Made by a program: the position numbers and the translations under genes. A DNA stretch of 52,931 bases, taken from contig JALCBR010000020.1 of the NCBI GenBank assembly GCA_028066245.1, positions 1-52,931 on the forward strand, written 5' to 3'. Shown here one piece after another: positions 34,264 to 44,146 of this stretch (the stretch's first letter is position 1; each line of letters opens with the position of its first letter). The notes under the pieces are model-generated. The model was given only the letters and a program-made list of their open reading frames with translations, was not told where the DNA came from and did not search any database. Source of the stretch: Pirellulales bacterium (lineage in GTDB: Bacteria; Planctomycetota; Planctomycetia; Pirellulales; S012-138).

Positions 34264-35177
34264 GCGACGTTTCTCTTGTTGGGAAGCAATTGCCATCCGC
34301 TCCGCTGGAAGCGGCCGGGCCCCCATACTTTGCTGACGGTCTGTGGCAAGGCACCGTCGAGATCATGGAAAACGTCCAACTTGCGCAAGATACGTTTCGT
34401 GTTCGTTTTCGTTGTCCGGAGATTGCACGAAAGATTCTTCCGGGACAGTTCTTGATGTTGCGGATGTCTGGCTGCAACGACCCATTGCTTGGGCGACCTT
34501 TCGCCCTCTATGACACCACTCAATCAAGTTCCGGGGCGGCTGACGGTTTGGATGTGGTTTACCTCGTCATCGGTAAATTCACTTCGCGGTTATCGCAAGC
34601 GTTGCCAGGTGAGCGGTTGGATGTTTGGGGTCCGTTAGGAAATGGGTTTTCCGCCATGCCTGCGGAACATTTGATCATGGTTGCCGGCGGAATTGGTCAA
34701 ACGCCCTTTCTCGCCGTCGCTCGTGAAGCATTGGAATTGCGTCGGTACGGTGAGCCGTTGCGTAGGAGGCCTCGTGTCAACCAAGTCACGCTTTGCTACG
34801 GAGCCCGCACGCAGGAATTCCTGGCAAGCGTGGAGGACTTTCAAGAGTTGGGCGTGGATGTTCGCGTAAGTACGGACGATGGCAGTTTCGGTCACGCTGG
34901 CTTGGTGACTGAAGTCTTGGAATCCGTGTTAGATCAATCCAGACTCCGGCCAACAATTCTCTGCTGCGGGCCGGAGCCGATGATGGCCGCTGTTGCGAGA
35001 ATTTCGTCGGACCGAAACATCCCATGTGAAGTTTCGTTGGAGACGCCCATGGCTTGCGGTGTCGGAATCTGCTTCAGTTGTGTGGCCAAGGTGCGCCAAC
35101 CGGATGGTCGCTGGGATTATCGCCGCACATGTGTGGAAGGGCCTGTGTTTGGTGGCCAACAAATTGATTTCAGTTAA
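34260..35177 (+). CDS. Dihydroorotate dehydrogenase electron transfer subunit-like flavoprotein (PyrK-type)
   Basis: The protein is 305 residues. The ATG overlaps the upstream stop as ATGA, implying coupled translation. It has the FAD-binding barrel (GQFLMLRMSGCNDPLLGRPF), the NAD-binding fold (MVAGGIGQTPFLAVAREAL, CYGARTQEFL, ILCCGPEPMMAAV) and a C-terminal [2Fe-2S] site with Cys266, Cys271, Cys274 and Cys291 (ACGVGICFSCVAKV). This is the PyrK layout: passing electrons from the PyrD flavin to NAD+ in pyrimidine synthesis. No pyrD is next to it; its partner gene here is a pseudouridine synthase. Sulfide dehydrogenase or other FNR-family subunits share the fold, so pyrK is likely but not certain. 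An extra N-terminus of about 30 residues precedes the usual start. Confidence 0.85.
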   Translation: MSDVSLVGKQLPSAPLEAAGPPYFADGLWQGTVEIMENVQLAQDTFRVRFRCPEIARKILPGQFLMLRMSGCNDPLLGRPFALYDTTQSSSGAADGLDVVYLVIGKFTSRLSQALPGERLDVWGPLGNGFSAMPAEHLIMVAGGIGQTPFLAVAREALELRRYGEPLRRRPRVNQVTLCYGARTQEFLASVEDFQELGVDVRVSTDDGSFGHAGLVTEVLESVLDQSRLRPTILCCGPEPMMAAVARISSDRNIPCEVSLETPMACGVGICFSCVAKVRQPDGRWDYRRTCVEGPVFGGQQIDFS

Positions 35178-35483
35178 GTTTCATCGTGACCGTGGAGCCT
35201 GGGATGACGTTTGCTACTGGAAAGTGCACGGCTTGCTGTACGCAACTTGTTATCGCCAGCGGCTTTGAGTTCACGTACTGCTTGACATCGCCGTGTTGGC
35301 GCGCGTAGCATGCCCGATGCGGCGTGTCGACCGGTTTTCGTCGCATTGATTCTTTCTCAGCGGTTTGTTGATGGTGGAGAGAAAACCCAGTCTCGGCTGC
35401 GGCAATTGAATTCCTCCAGTCCATGTGAATTCATCGCTTGGGCAACAAATCGTTGGCGTCTCCTCTTTTGGCTAGATCATCTC
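35178..35483. other. Upstream region of tex
   Basis: This 306-bp gap holds the promoter candidate at 35282-35311. The tex frame is open from about 35310, but the peptide there is not family-like, so I treat it as untranslated leader. Confidence 0.4.
35282..35311 (+). promoter_or_regulatory. Possible sigma70-type promoter for tex
   Basis: A consensus TTGACA (35282-35287) lies 18 bases before TAGCAT (35306-35311), about 170 bp upstream of the tex start. Boxes and spacing are good for a pattern match; no experimental support. Confidence 0.4.
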
Positions 35484-38400
35484 ATGGCTGTCGCAACGGC
35501 GCCCGAAGTTTCATCGATTGCTATCCAATTGAAACTTCGCGAAGAGCAGGTGCACAATCTTGTCGCCTTGCTTGACGAAGGCTGCACAATCCCGTTTATC
35601 ACTCGCTACCGCAAGGACCAAACGGGCGGTCTCGATGAAGAGCAGATTCGTTCGGTCGCCAAACAGTTGGAACAGCATCGCCTGTTGGCGCAGCGGAAAG
35701 AAACGATCCTGCGTTCCATCGATAGCCAAGGAAAGCTGACGCCAGAACTTCGCGCTCAGATTGAAGATGCGGAATCCATCAAGCGGCTGGAAGATTTATA
35801 TCTCCCCTTTAAGCCGAAGAAGCAGACGTTGGCATCGGCTGCACGTGACAGGGGGCTTGGCCCGTTAGCGGAAGAGATCCGCAGCGGCGAATGCCAGGAC
35901 GCGGATGCCCGGGCTGCTGATTTCGTCAACCCCGACAAAAGCGTCAAGACCGCTGCCGAGGCACTCCTGGGCGCCGGTCATATTTTGGCTGAGAGCTTTA
36001 GCGAGATTGCCGAGTTGCGGCACAAGCTGCGATTGATCATTCAGAAGACAGGCAAGCTTGTTAGCGCGCGGACCGCGGAAGAGGCCGCACCGCAACAGGC
36101 TGTGAGCAAGCCCGAGCAGCAACCCGCGGCTGCGGCGGAAGAAACAAAAGAACCAATACCGGAAACAGCCGAGCAAACGGCACTTGCCGCAACAGCACCG
36201 CCGGAGTCTGGCGCCGAATGCGCAGCGAGCGGCGACAAGCAAGCCAAATCAACGGCAACAGCGGAATCTTCGCAGCAAACGGATGGGACGGAAGTCGCAA
36301 CGGTTTCGCCGGAATCTGGTGCTGACGCTGACGCTAAGAATAGCGATGATCAACAGGCTGCCGACGCGCCGCAATCTGATCAGGCCGCCGGCAAACCGGC
36401 AGATGCTTCTCAGTCAGAGAGCAAGCCGCCACAGCCTGCGACATTGCCAGCTGAGTCTCCTCAAGCGGCCAAGCGAAAGGTCAAGAAGCAAAAGAAACAG
36501 GAGGCTAAGAAAAAGCAGGATGAAAAACTCGTCCGCACATTTCAGGATTTCTTCGAGTTCTCTGAGGAGCTCGCCACGATACCGCCACATCGCATCCTGG
36601 CCATTAATCGCGGGGAACGTGCGAAGATCCTCAAGGCGCGGGTTGACGCTGACGTCGAGGCGATGCAGCAAGCCGTCGATGATGCGGTCTCCATGGAAGA
36701 CCACCCGCACAAGGAGTTTCTGCGTGGATGTGGTCGAGATGCGCTTAACCGCCTGATCTTCCCCAGTCTGGAGCGAGAGTTTCGCCGCGAGTTGACCGAT
36801 GAGTCAGAGAATCACGCGGTTGGCGTTTTCGCGCGAAACCTGCGGAGCTTGTTGCTGCGCCAGCCGGTTGCCGGTCGACGTGTTTTGGCGATCGACCCGG
36901 GATTTCGTAGCGGTTGCAAGATCGTCGCGATTGATGAGTTCGGGAAGTACCTGGAAAACACTCTGATTTACGTGACGGGCAAGGGTAATCGTCGCATCAA
37001 CGCGCGGCTGAAGCTGGCCGAGTTCATCAAGAAGCACAATCTCAATGTTGTTGTCATCGGCAATGGCACAGCATGTCGGGAAACGGAATCACTGATCGCG
37101 GAGCTTATTGCCGGCCCTAAGACGGATGAACTACGCGGTCCGGAGGACGAACCACGCCAAAACCTTGTGACGTCTGAGGGAGCGGCATCCGCCGAATCGA
37201 ACGAGCCTGCGGCCGAAGGATTGACAACTGGAAAGGAAGCCACTGAACCTTCTGGTGAGGCGGAATCATCCGCATCGTCGCCCGAAACGGCCAAAGGAGC
37301 GGCTTCTGAGCCTTTGCCAAACTCTGATTCTGCAATTGAAGGTTCGGCGCAAGAAGACTCAACTCAGGCCGTAAGTCCTCAGCCCGCGGCGGAACCACAA
37401 GAATCGTCAGAACTGTCAGTTGCCAATGACGAACCTGCGAGCACTCCAGAAGCAGCCGCGACGGAGCCCGAGAAACCGGCCACAGAGCTGGCGTCGGCAG
37501 ATGGATCGGCTGTGAGCGCACTTCCACAAGAATCGAAAAAGCAAGAGTCCGAAGAAAAACTCTCTCAAGAGAAAACCTCGGCGAAATCGACCGGCGCTCC
37601 CAATCAGCCCGCTGGTCCTCGCAAACTCTCGCAGTCGGAATTCGATCTGCTGAATGACGAGGCGGTCCGTGGGGTTTCTTATTCAATCGTCAATGAAGCC
37701 GGGGCCAGTGTGTATTCCACCAGCACGGTTGGGCGGGAAGAGTTTCCCAAGTTGGATGCCACTGTGCGCGGGGCTGTTTCTATCGGACGTCGATTGCAGG
37801 ATCCACTAAGCGAACTGGTCAAGATTGATCCGGGGAACATCGGCGTCGGCATGTATCAGCACGATGTCAAAGCGAAACATCTGCGCAGTTCACTGGATGA
37901 CGTCGTGGAGTCGTGCGTGAACTTTGTCGGCGTGGACGTGAATACGGCCAGCGTACCGCTGCTGCGGTACGTCTCCGGGCTCAATCAGCTCACGGCGCGG
38001 CGGATTTACGAGTTCCGTAGCGAGCACGGTCCCATCAAAGCGCGTGACCAACTCAAAGAGATCCCGGGCATCGGTGAAGCCGCATTTGTGCAATCGGCTG
38101 GATTCCTGCGCATCTCAGACAGTGAGAATCCGCTGGATGGATCGTGGATTCACCCAGAGAACTACGAAACCGCCACACAGGTGTTGGAAAAGGTCGGTGC
38201 AGGCGTAGAGGCGCTTAAGGACAAAGACAACCGCACAGCGCTTGCGGAAAAGTTGAAGACAGTCGACGCGGCGGCCCTGGCGGACGAGTTGGGTGTTGGT
38301 GTGCTGACGCTGCAAGATATCATGCAGCAGATGGTCAAGCCGGGGCGAGACCCGCGTGACGATTTGCCGCCTCCGGTTTTCCGACGAGAAATCCTCAAAC

Positions 38401-39017
38401 TGGAACATCTGCAACCCGGCATGGAGCTTTCCGGCAGCGTTTTGAACGTTGTTGACTTTGGCGTCTTCATTGATATCGGGCTCAAGGACAGCGGCCTGGT
38501 TCACATCAGTCGCATTTCCAATGGGTATGTCTCCAGCCCCCATGATGTGGTTTCCGTTGGCGATATCGTCAAAGTCTGGGTTGTCGAGGTTGATCCACAA
38601 CGGCGGCGCGTCTCGTTGACGATGATTCAGCCGGGTACCGAACGTCCCCGTCCGGAGCGCGGTCGCAAGGACCAACAGGAACGGCAAAGCCGGACCGAAG
38701 GCGGCGGTCGTAGCGGGAACACCAAACGCGGTGGTGAAAGGAGTAGCGGATCTGGGCGGGGTGGGGATCGTTCTCGCGGTGGAGGACGACCGCAAGGCCG
38801 CGGCCGCAAAGGCGGCCGTCCGCAACCTCGGCATGATGATCGGCCCCGAGTGTTTGAAAAGAAGTCAGCAAAGCCACCTGCCAAGCTGTCGGAAAAGATG
38901 AAAAAGGGCAAAGAACCTCTTCGCACCTTTGGGCAGCTTGAGCAACTGCTCAAGATGGATGATGGAGGAAAGGAAGATACGGAAGACAAAGACAAGAAGC
39001 AGCAAGACAACAGTTAA
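35484..39017 (+). CDS. tex: Tex-family RNA-binding protein with large low-complexity insertions
   Basis: The protein is 1177 residues; Tex is usually 720-790. ATG at 35484 gives the family N-terminus. Domains in order: helical N-terminal region (about 1-190, with VALLDEGCTIPFITRYRKDQ), insertion 1 (about 195-348), helical region resuming at LVRTFQDFFEFSEELATI and PPHRILAINRGERAKIL, YqgF/RNase H-like domain (464-543, VLAIDPGFRSGCKIVAID, VVIGNGTACRE), insertion 2 (about 547-725) before YSIVNEAGASVYSTS, helix-hairpin-helix (about 835-880), S1 domain (about 975-1049, GMELSGSVLNVVDFGVFIDI), and an Arg/Gly-rich tail to the end. Both insertions are rich in Ala, Glu, Pro, Ser and Gln and probably disordered. 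Family role: nucleic-acid-binding factor in transcription and RNA handling. The core motifs look intact. Confidence 0.93.
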   Translation: MAVATAPEVSSIAIQLKLREEQVHNLVALLDEGCTIPFITRYRKDQTGGLDEEQIRSVAKQLEQHRLLAQRKETILRSIDSQGKLTPELRAQIEDAESIKRLEDLYLPFKPKKQTLASAARDRGLGPLAEEIRSGECQDADARAADFVNPDKSVKTAAEALLGAGHILAESFSEIAELRHKLRLIIQKTGKLVSARTAEEAAPQQAVSKPEQQPAAAAEETKEPIPETAEQTALAATAPPESGAECAASGDKQAKSTATAESSQQTDGTEVATVSPESGADADAKNSDDQQAADAPQSDQAAGKPADASQSESKPPQPATLPAESPQAAKRKVKKQKKQEAKKKQDEKLVRTFQDFFEFSEELATIPPHRILAINRGERAKILKARVDADVEAMQQAVDDAVSMEDHPHKEFLRGCGRDALNRLIFPSLEREFRRELTDESENHAVGVFARNLRSLLLRQPVAGRRVLAIDPGFRSGCKIVAIDEFGKYLENTLIYVTGKGNRRINARLKLAEFIKKHNLNVVVIGNGTACRETESLIAELIAGPKTDELRGPEDEPRQNLVTSEGAASAESNEPAAEGLTTGKEATEPSGEAESSASSPETAKGAASEPLPNSDSAIEGSAQEDSTQAVSPQPAAEPQESSELSVANDEPASTPEAAATEPEKPATELASADGSAVSALPQESKKQESEEKLSQEKTSAKSTGAPNQPAGPRKLSQSEFDLLNDEAVRGVSYSIVNEAGASVYSTSTVGREEFPKLDATVRGAVSIGRRLQDPLSELVKIDPGNIGVGMYQHDVKAKHLRSSLDDVVESCVNFVGVDVNTASVPLLRYVSGLNQLTARRIYEFRSEHGPIKARDQLKEIPGIGEAAFVQSAGFLRISDSENPLDGSWIHPENYETATQVLEKVGAGVEALKDKDNRTALAEKLKTVDAAALADELGVGVLTLQDIMQQMVKPGRDPRDDLPPPVFRREILKLEHLQPGMELSGSVLNVVDFGVFIDIGLKDSGLVHISRISNGYVSSPHDVVSVGDIVKVWVVEVDPQRRRVSLTMIQPGTERPRPERGRKDQQERQSRTEGGGRSGNTKRGGERSSGSGRGGDRSRGGGRPQGRGRKGGRPQPRHDDRPRVFEKKSAKPPAKLSEKMKKGKEPLRTFGQLEQLLKMDDGGKEDTEDKDKKQQDNS

Positions 39018-39085
39018 CCGCATCTAAGTTTCTTCTTCAGCGTGGCAACTGCCTTTTTGGCTTGATTTGAGTTTGCGAACGTCGT

Positions 39086-39574
39086 ATGGAATTTCAGGAA
39101 CGTCTGCAGAAAGCGATCGAACGCGGTTCGCGAACGCGTGATGAACGCACGCGTGAAAAGCAAGCCAAAGCTCTCTCCGTTGAGGAACTCCGTCGGTTGC
39201 ATTCCGAGTTTCGGTTGCCGCTGTCCGAACGGATCGAGTTTTGTCTTAAGCAGCTGGCTGCTCAATTTCCAGGTTTTGAATACGCCGGCGTCCTGGATGA
39301 TGAGCGCGGGTGGGGCGGTTCCATCAGCCGGGACGATGTCGAGATCACGCGTGCTCACGGTCGTCGCAAGCTGTTCAGTCGGCTGGAAATGACTGTGAGA
39401 CCGTTTGGTTCCCACCACGTGTTGGACCTTGCCGCCAAGGGCACGGTCCGCAACAAAGAAATCTTCAACCGCAATCATTTTCAGCGATTGACGGAAGTCG
39501 ACCTCGACAGCTTCATGGAGATGATCGACATCTGGTCGCTGGAATACGCGGAACTCTACGCTGCCAAGGGCTGA
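39086..39574 (+). CDS. Conserved-looking hypothetical protein
   Basis: The protein is 162 residues from ATG at 39086, 68 bp after tex and in the same direction, so possibly in one transcript. No signal peptide or membrane helix. The N-terminal 45 residues are highly charged and helical (RLQKAIERGSRTRDERTREK). The rest looks like a compact alpha/beta protein (GFEYAGVLDDERGWGGSISR, RLEMTVRPFGSHHVLDLAAK, ending FMEMIDIWSLEYAELYA). I do not recognise a named family. Composition and codon use match neighbouring real genes, which is why I accept it. Confidence 0.65.
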   Translation: MEFQERLQKAIERGSRTRDERTREKQAKALSVEELRRLHSEFRLPLSERIEFCLKQLAAQFPGFEYAGVLDDERGWGGSISRDDVEITRAHGRRKLFSRLEMTVRPFGSHHVLDLAAKGTVRNKEIFNRNHFQRLTEVDLDSFMEMIDIWSLEYAELYAAKG

Positions 39575-39784
39575 TTAGCCACCTGATCGCAGCATGGCCG
39601 TTCAGAAGGAAGCTCGACAAATGTCACGCCTCGTTCCATGGAGCCGCTCATCTGGAGATATTTGGTCATCGAGTGGGCCTACCTTTGTCCCCTAGGCTTC
39701 CTATTCTCGCTTGCCCTGTTTGTCGGAGCTGGCCTAGACTGCCGCGCGAATCCTCAAATCACCAAACTCCGGTGAGAGTTGCGC

Positions 39785-40339
39785 GTGGCGAACGAACGGA
39801 TCTGGGCCCCTTGGCGGTTGAGTTACGTCAAAGGCGAAGCGACGGGCGATCCGCCTGTTGAACTGGAGGCCGGCCAGTTGCTGCCGGGCGGCGTGGCTGA
39901 TTGCTTCCTCTGTTGCGCGGCAGCGGACGACAGTAAAGCCGGAGCCCGTGCACGGCACATCGTCCAAAAGACGGAACTTGCCGTCTGTGTGTTGAATCGA
40001 TATCCGTACAACAACGGGCACCTGCTCGTCTCGCCACGACGGCACGTGGCGCTGCTCCAAGACCTCACCGCGGATGAAACTGTCGAGCTGCAAAGATTGC
40101 TTTGCGGCTGGGTGCGCATCTATGAGCAACATCTCAATGCCGAAGGGTTCAACATCGGCTTGAACTTGGGCTCCGCCGCCGGAGCGGGCGTGCCCGGCCA
40201 TCTGCATTGGCATATTGTCCCGCGCTGGAGCGGAGATACGAACTTCATGCCCACGGTGGCCAACATCAAAGTCATTCCGCAGTCATTGGATGCGCTGTGG
40301 GAATTCCTGCGCGGGATTGAATGGCCGGAAGACAATTAA
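39785..40339 (+). CDS. HIT-family nucleotide hydrolase/phosphorylase
   Basis: The protein is 184 residues, starting at GTG 39785 so that it opens with ANERIWAPWRLSYV, the usual N-terminus of bacterial AP4A-phosphorylase-like HIT proteins. A zinc-ligand-like CFLCC follows, then CVLNRYPYNNGHLLVSPRRH and the histidine triad GHLHWHIVPRW (His139, His141, His143; the last or middle acts as nucleophile in the family). Likely substrates are dinucleoside polyphosphates or nucleoside phosphoramidates. It begins a run with dgt (60 bp on) and rfbB, all on the same strand. Confidence 0.88.
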   Translation: MANERIWAPWRLSYVKGEATGDPPVELEAGQLLPGGVADCFLCCAAADDSKAGARARHIVQKTELAVCVLNRYPYNNGHLLVSPRRHVALLQDLTADETVELQRLLCGWVRIYEQHLNAEGFNIGLNLGSAAGAGVPGHLHWHIVPRWSGDTNFMPTVANIKVIPQSLDALWEFLRGIEWPEDN

Positions 40340-40399
40340 CACTGGCCAGTTGAATTTTGGCCAACTGACATTACACAAGAGAGAAACTTACCAAAACGC

Positions 40400-41605
40400 A
40401 TGCCGCTGAGTTCCGCAAGCGAGCCCTTCATCCCAGGCGAAATCTACGTGCCATCATCGGCAGGAAACCCTCGCCAACGCCTAGCCGCCACCCCAGACGT
40501 GTTGGCGCCGTATGCAATGCGCGACGAGCACAGCCGAGGGCGAGAATACGCAGAGCCATCTCACGCGTACCGGGGAGCCTTTCAACGGGACCGAGACCGG
40601 ATCGTGCATTGTGAGGCATTTCGCCGTCTGAGCGATAAAACGCAGGTCTTCACCGGCGAGATGGGCGACTATCACCGTACGCGGCTGACGCACACGATGG
40701 AAGTTGCGCTGATCGCGCGCACGTTGGGCCGGGCATTGCGGCTGAATGAGGATCTGATCGAAGCTCTGGCCTATATGCATGACATCGGTCATCCACCATT
40801 TGGACATTCCGGTGAAGCGGCACTGAATGAATGCCTGGCCGATGTTGGCGGCTTCGACCACAACAGCCACGCACTGGCGATCGTGGAAGACATTGAACGG
40901 CGATATCCTGATTTTCCCGGACTTAATCTCAGCCGCGAATTGCTGGATGGACAGCGAAACCGAATCAAGGGAAAGCAGAGTGTGGGACGCCATCCAGCGA
41001 ACAAGCAGACGCGGAAGTCACCGCTGCTGGAAGTTCAGGTTGTCGATGCTGCCGACAGCACCGCGTACGACGCTCATGATGCTGATGATGCCCTGGAACT
41101 TGGGCTTATCCGTTGGGAAGAGTTGTTAGAGATCCCGTTGTGGGCAGAGACGACCCGAGATATCGGCAAGCGATACGCGAATCTCTCCCAGAGAGAATTG
41201 GGCAAAGCGGTCGTCCGGGGATTGATCGATCGCTTGGTCGGCGACGTATTGCAGAATTCTTCGCAAGCGCTCCGCAAAGCGCGGCCAACGTCCGTGAGTG
41301 ATGTCGGAGACATGCCGGAGATGGTCGGACCGAGCGCAGAGCTACGTGGGATGAAAGCGGAACTGGAGCGGTTCTTGTATGATCGCGTCTACCGCCATCC
41401 AAAGGTTTTGGCCGTGCGAGAAACGGCGCAAGCTCAGTTGCAGGCACTGTTTGAGCACTTTTCTACCCACGTAGATTTGCTGCCGATGGATCACCGGCAA
41501 CGGATTGAGCGCATTGGCCAAGCCCGAGCTGCGGGAGAATACCTGGCGTGCTTGACCGATCGGCACACGATGCGGGCGTTTGAGTCGCGGAACAGGATCG
41601 ATTAG
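40400..41605 (+). CDS. dgt: Deoxyguanosinetriphosphate triphosphohydrolase-like HD protein
   Basis: The protein is 401 residues. The HD metal-binding set is clear: [20 protein letters not shown], then [19 protein letters not shown] and the more distant Asp in [38 protein letters not shown] is the family N-terminal motif. Family role: hydrolysis of dGTP (or other dNTPs) to the nucleoside and triphosphate, affecting nucleotide pools. The length of about 400 fits the shorter dGTPase-like group rather than the 500-residue E. coli type, and substrate range in that group varies. Its stop is 11 bp before the dehydratase ATG. Confidence 0.88.
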   Translation: MPLSSASEPFIPGEIYVPSSAGNPRQRLAATPDVLAPYAMRDEHSRGREYAEPSHAYRGAFQRDRDRIVHCEAFRRLSDKTQVFTGEMGDYHRTRLTHTMEVALIARTLGRALRLNEDLIEALAYMHDIGHPPFGHSGEAALNECLADVGGFDHNSHALAIVEDIERRYPDFPGLNLSRELLDGQRNRIKGKQSVGRHPANKQTRKSPLLEVQVVDAADSTAYDAHDADDALELGLIRWEELLEIPLWAETTRDIGKRYANLSQRELGKAVVRGLIDRLVGDVLQNSSQALRKARPTSVSDVGDMPEMVGPSAELRGMKAELERFLYDRVYRHPKVLAVRETAQAQLQALFEHFSTHVDLLPMDHRQRIERIGQARAAGEYLACLTDRHTMRAFESRNRID

Positions 41606-41616
41606 AGGTGCTGAGC

Positions 41617-42696
41617 ATGCGAATTCTTGTCACAGGCGGAGCCGGGTTCATCGGTGGGTGTTTCCTCCGGCAAATGCTGGCGGAACACGCTGATTGCCGG
41701 ATCATCAATCTCGATAAGCTCACCTACGCCGGCAATTTTGATTCTCTGGCCGCGGTCCAAGACGATCGCCGCCATGCCTTCGTCCGGGGCGATATCTGCG
41801 ATAAAGGACTCATCGTCCGGCTCCTCTCCGACCACTCTCCGAACGCCATCCTGCACTTTGCCGCCGAGTCGCACGTTGACCGTTCCATCGACGGGCCTGC
41901 CGCTTTCTTGAAGACCAACGTTCACGGCACATTCACACTGCTGGAAGCAGCACTTGCGCATTGGCGTAACCTCCCGACCCGTGAAGCTGATGCATTCCGC
42001 TTTCTGCACGTCAGCACGGACGAGGTCTACGGTTCTTTGGGAAAAACGGGCGCATTTACGGAGAAGACTGCGTACGCGCCTAACTCACCGTACGCTGCTA
42101 GCAAAGCATCTGCGGACCACTTCGTACGCGCCTATCATCGCACATACGGGCTGCCGGCGGTGATCACCAACTGCTCAAACAACTATGGGCCTTACCAGTT
42201 TCCGGAGAAGTTGATTCCATTGATGATTCAGAATGCGGTCGAAGGTAAACCACTGCCTGTTTATGGTGATGGCCAACAAGTCCGCGACTGGCTGTTTGTA
42301 GAAGACCATTGCCGAGCGTTGCAGGCAGTGGTTGCTCACGGTACGCCAGGAGAGGTCTACAACATCGGCGGAAAGGCGGAGCGGGCGAATCTGGATGTTG
42401 TGCACACCATCTGCAAACTCGTTGACGAACTTCGGCCTAACCTACCACACGGGCCATGTAAGAACTTAATCACAAACGTCGCCGATCGACCAGGGCATGA
42501 CCGTCGATATGCGATTGATGCCAGCAAGATCCGCAACGATCTCGACTGGCAACCTCAAGTCGATTTTGACGCCGGAATGCGGGCAACCGTGAATTGGTAT
42601 TTGGACAATCAAGATTGGGTTGCTCGGGTCTCATCGGGCGAGTATCGCCAGCGGCTGGGGCTGGCTCGCGAGGGCGTTAACCAACTTCCGTGTTAG
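41617..42696 (+). CDS. rfbB: dTDP-glucose 4,6-dehydratase
   Basis: The protein is 359 residues. ATG at 41617 is chosen because GAGGTG lies 7 bases upstream; a GTG at 41608 inside that site is rejected. Motifs of the RmlB/RfbB short-chain dehydrogenase: [10 protein letters not shown] (NAD loop), [47 protein letters not shown] (Tyr-xxx-Lys catalytic pair), and [19 protein letters not shown]. It converts dTDP-glucose to dTDP-4-keto-6-deoxyglucose, the entry to rhamnose and other deoxysugars for surface glycans. No rmlA, rmlC or rmlD is in the window. Glycosyltransferase genes occur 4.5 kb downstream. Confidence 0.94.
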   Translation: MRILVTGGAGFIGGCFLRQMLAEHADCRIINLDKLTYAGNFDSLAAVQDDRRHAFVRGDICDKGLIVRLLSDHSPNAILHFAAESHVDRSIDGPAAFLKTNVHGTFTLLEAALAHWRNLPTREADAFRFLHVSTDEVYGSLGKTGAFTEKTAYAPNSPYAASKASADHFVRAYHRTYGLPAVITNCSNNYGPYQFPEKLIPLMIQNAVEGKPLPVYGDGQQVRDWLFVEDHCRALQAVVAHGTPGEVYNIGGKAERANLDVVHTICKLVDELRPNLPHGPCKNLITNVADRPGHDRRYAIDASKIRNDLDWQPQVDFDAGMRATVNWYLDNQDWVARVSSGEYRQRLGLAREGVNQLPC

Positions 42697-42870
42697 TCGC
42701 GCAACAAATCGTGATGGCCAGAGGATTTATTGGCACGCATCCCAGGAGCGAAAACTCGAAGAACCTTATGCAGATGGTGGCATGAGCGTACAATGAACGG
42801 TCGATTTCCCTGGGCGTAGCGTGCGTTCCAGGCCCATCCGCTCTCGTTGAGTCTTTCTCTCAGAATTGCC

Positions 42871-44052
42871 ATGTCGTCCTCTTCGTATGTTCTCGCGGGG
42901 GCGAGAACCCCCATCGGTCGCTTTCTGGGTGGGTTGTCATCCTTCCCGGCCACAGAGTTGGGTTCCCTAGCGATCGGTGAAGCTCTCAACCGCAGCGAGT
43001 TGACAGCGTCAGACGTCAACGAAGTGATTATGGGCAACATCCTCAGCGCTGGGTTGGGGCAGGCCCCCGCTCGGCAAGCTGCCATGGGAGCTGGCATCCC
43101 CGCGTCAGTGGGTGCTTTAACCATCAATAAGATGTGCGGTTCCGGACTCAAGGCCGTGATGTTGGCGGACCAGGTGATTCGTGCGGGGGATGCCAATGTG
43201 ATTGTCGCAGGTGGCATGGAGTGCATGAGCCGAGCTCCCCACCTGATGACCGGTCAGCGAGAAGGTTGGAAGTTTGGCCACCAGCAGGTGCTGGATCATA
43301 TGATTCACGATGGGCTGTGGTGTCCTTTTGAAGACTCGGCGATGGGTGACGAGGCGGACTACATTGCCGAGAGCCGTAGCGTATCCCGCGAAGACCAGGA
43401 TCAGTTTGCGTTGGAAAGCCAACGCCGGGCCGTGGATGCCGCAGAGAGCGGCGTGTTTGACTGCGAGATCACTCCCGTCACCGTCAAAAGTCGCAAAGGC
43501 GAGACCGTCATTCACCGGGATGAGGGACCTCGCGCTAACACCACGCTGGAGCAATTGGCCGGACTCCGTCCCGCTTTCTCCAAAGATGGCACGGTGACCG
43601 CAGGCAATGCCTCGCAACTTTCTGATGGTGCGGCTGCGGTGGTGGTCGCGGACCAATCCACAGCGGCCAAGAGTAGCTCGCCATTCAAGGTCCGCATCGT
43701 CGCGTCAGCCACGAGCGGCGTGGAACCCAAAGAGATTTTCATCGCACCTGTTTCTGCGATTGAAATGGTCTTGGAAAAGGCCCAAATGTCGCTGACGGAT
43801 ATCGATCTGATCGAACTCAATGAAGCCTTCGCAGCTCAATGCATTGCCTGCATGCGACCACTGGAGATGGACCCAGCCAAGGTCAATGTGCACGGCGGTG
43901 GAATCGCATTGGGACATCCAATCGGAGCCAGCGGAGCCCGCGTATTGGTGACGCTGATGTATGCTTTGGAAGCCCGGGACCTCAAACGCGGCCTTGTGTC
44001 ACTCTGCCTCGGTGGCGGCAACGCTGTGGCGATGATTGTGGAAAGAGATTAG
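42871..44052 (+). CDS. Acetyl-CoA C-acetyltransferase (thiolase)
   Basis: The protein is 393 residues, standard for thiolase II. ATG at 42871 gives the usual start ([16 protein letters not shown]). The nucleophile is Cys89 in [24 protein letters not shown] follows; [26 protein letters not shown] and [10 protein letters not shown] supply the remaining active-site residues. In the last motif Asn-Ala replaces the usual Gln/Gly-x. Role: condensation of two acetyl-CoA or cleavage of acetoacetyl-CoA in the cytoplasm. The acyl-CoA mutase large subunit follows 94 bp later, so the two may work together in acyl-CoA turnover. Confidence 0.93.
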   Translation: MSSSSYVLAGARTPIGRFLGGLSSFPATELGSLAIGEALNRSELTASDVNEVIMGNILSAGLGQAPARQAAMGAGIPASVGALTINKMCGSGLKAVMLADQVIRAGDANVIVAGGMECMSRAPHLMTGQREGWKFGHQQVLDHMIHDGLWCPFEDSAMGDEADYIAESRSVSREDQDQFALESQRRAVDAAESGVFDCEITPVTVKSRKGETVIHRDEGPRANTTLEQLAGLRPAFSKDGTVTAGNASQLSDGAAAVVVADQSTAAKSSSPFKVRIVASATSGVEPKEIFIAPVSAIEMVLEKAQMSLTDIDLIELNEAFAAQCIACMRPLEMDPAKVNVHGGGIALGHPIGASGARVLVTLMYALEARDLKRGLVSLCLGGGNAVAMIVERD

Positions 44053-44146
44053 TGTCGAGAAAAACATCTTCGATCAAGGGCAATCCACGAGCCGCACTGA
44101 CAAGCCGGTGACACACGCCAAGTCAACACAGACATAGCAAGACAAT

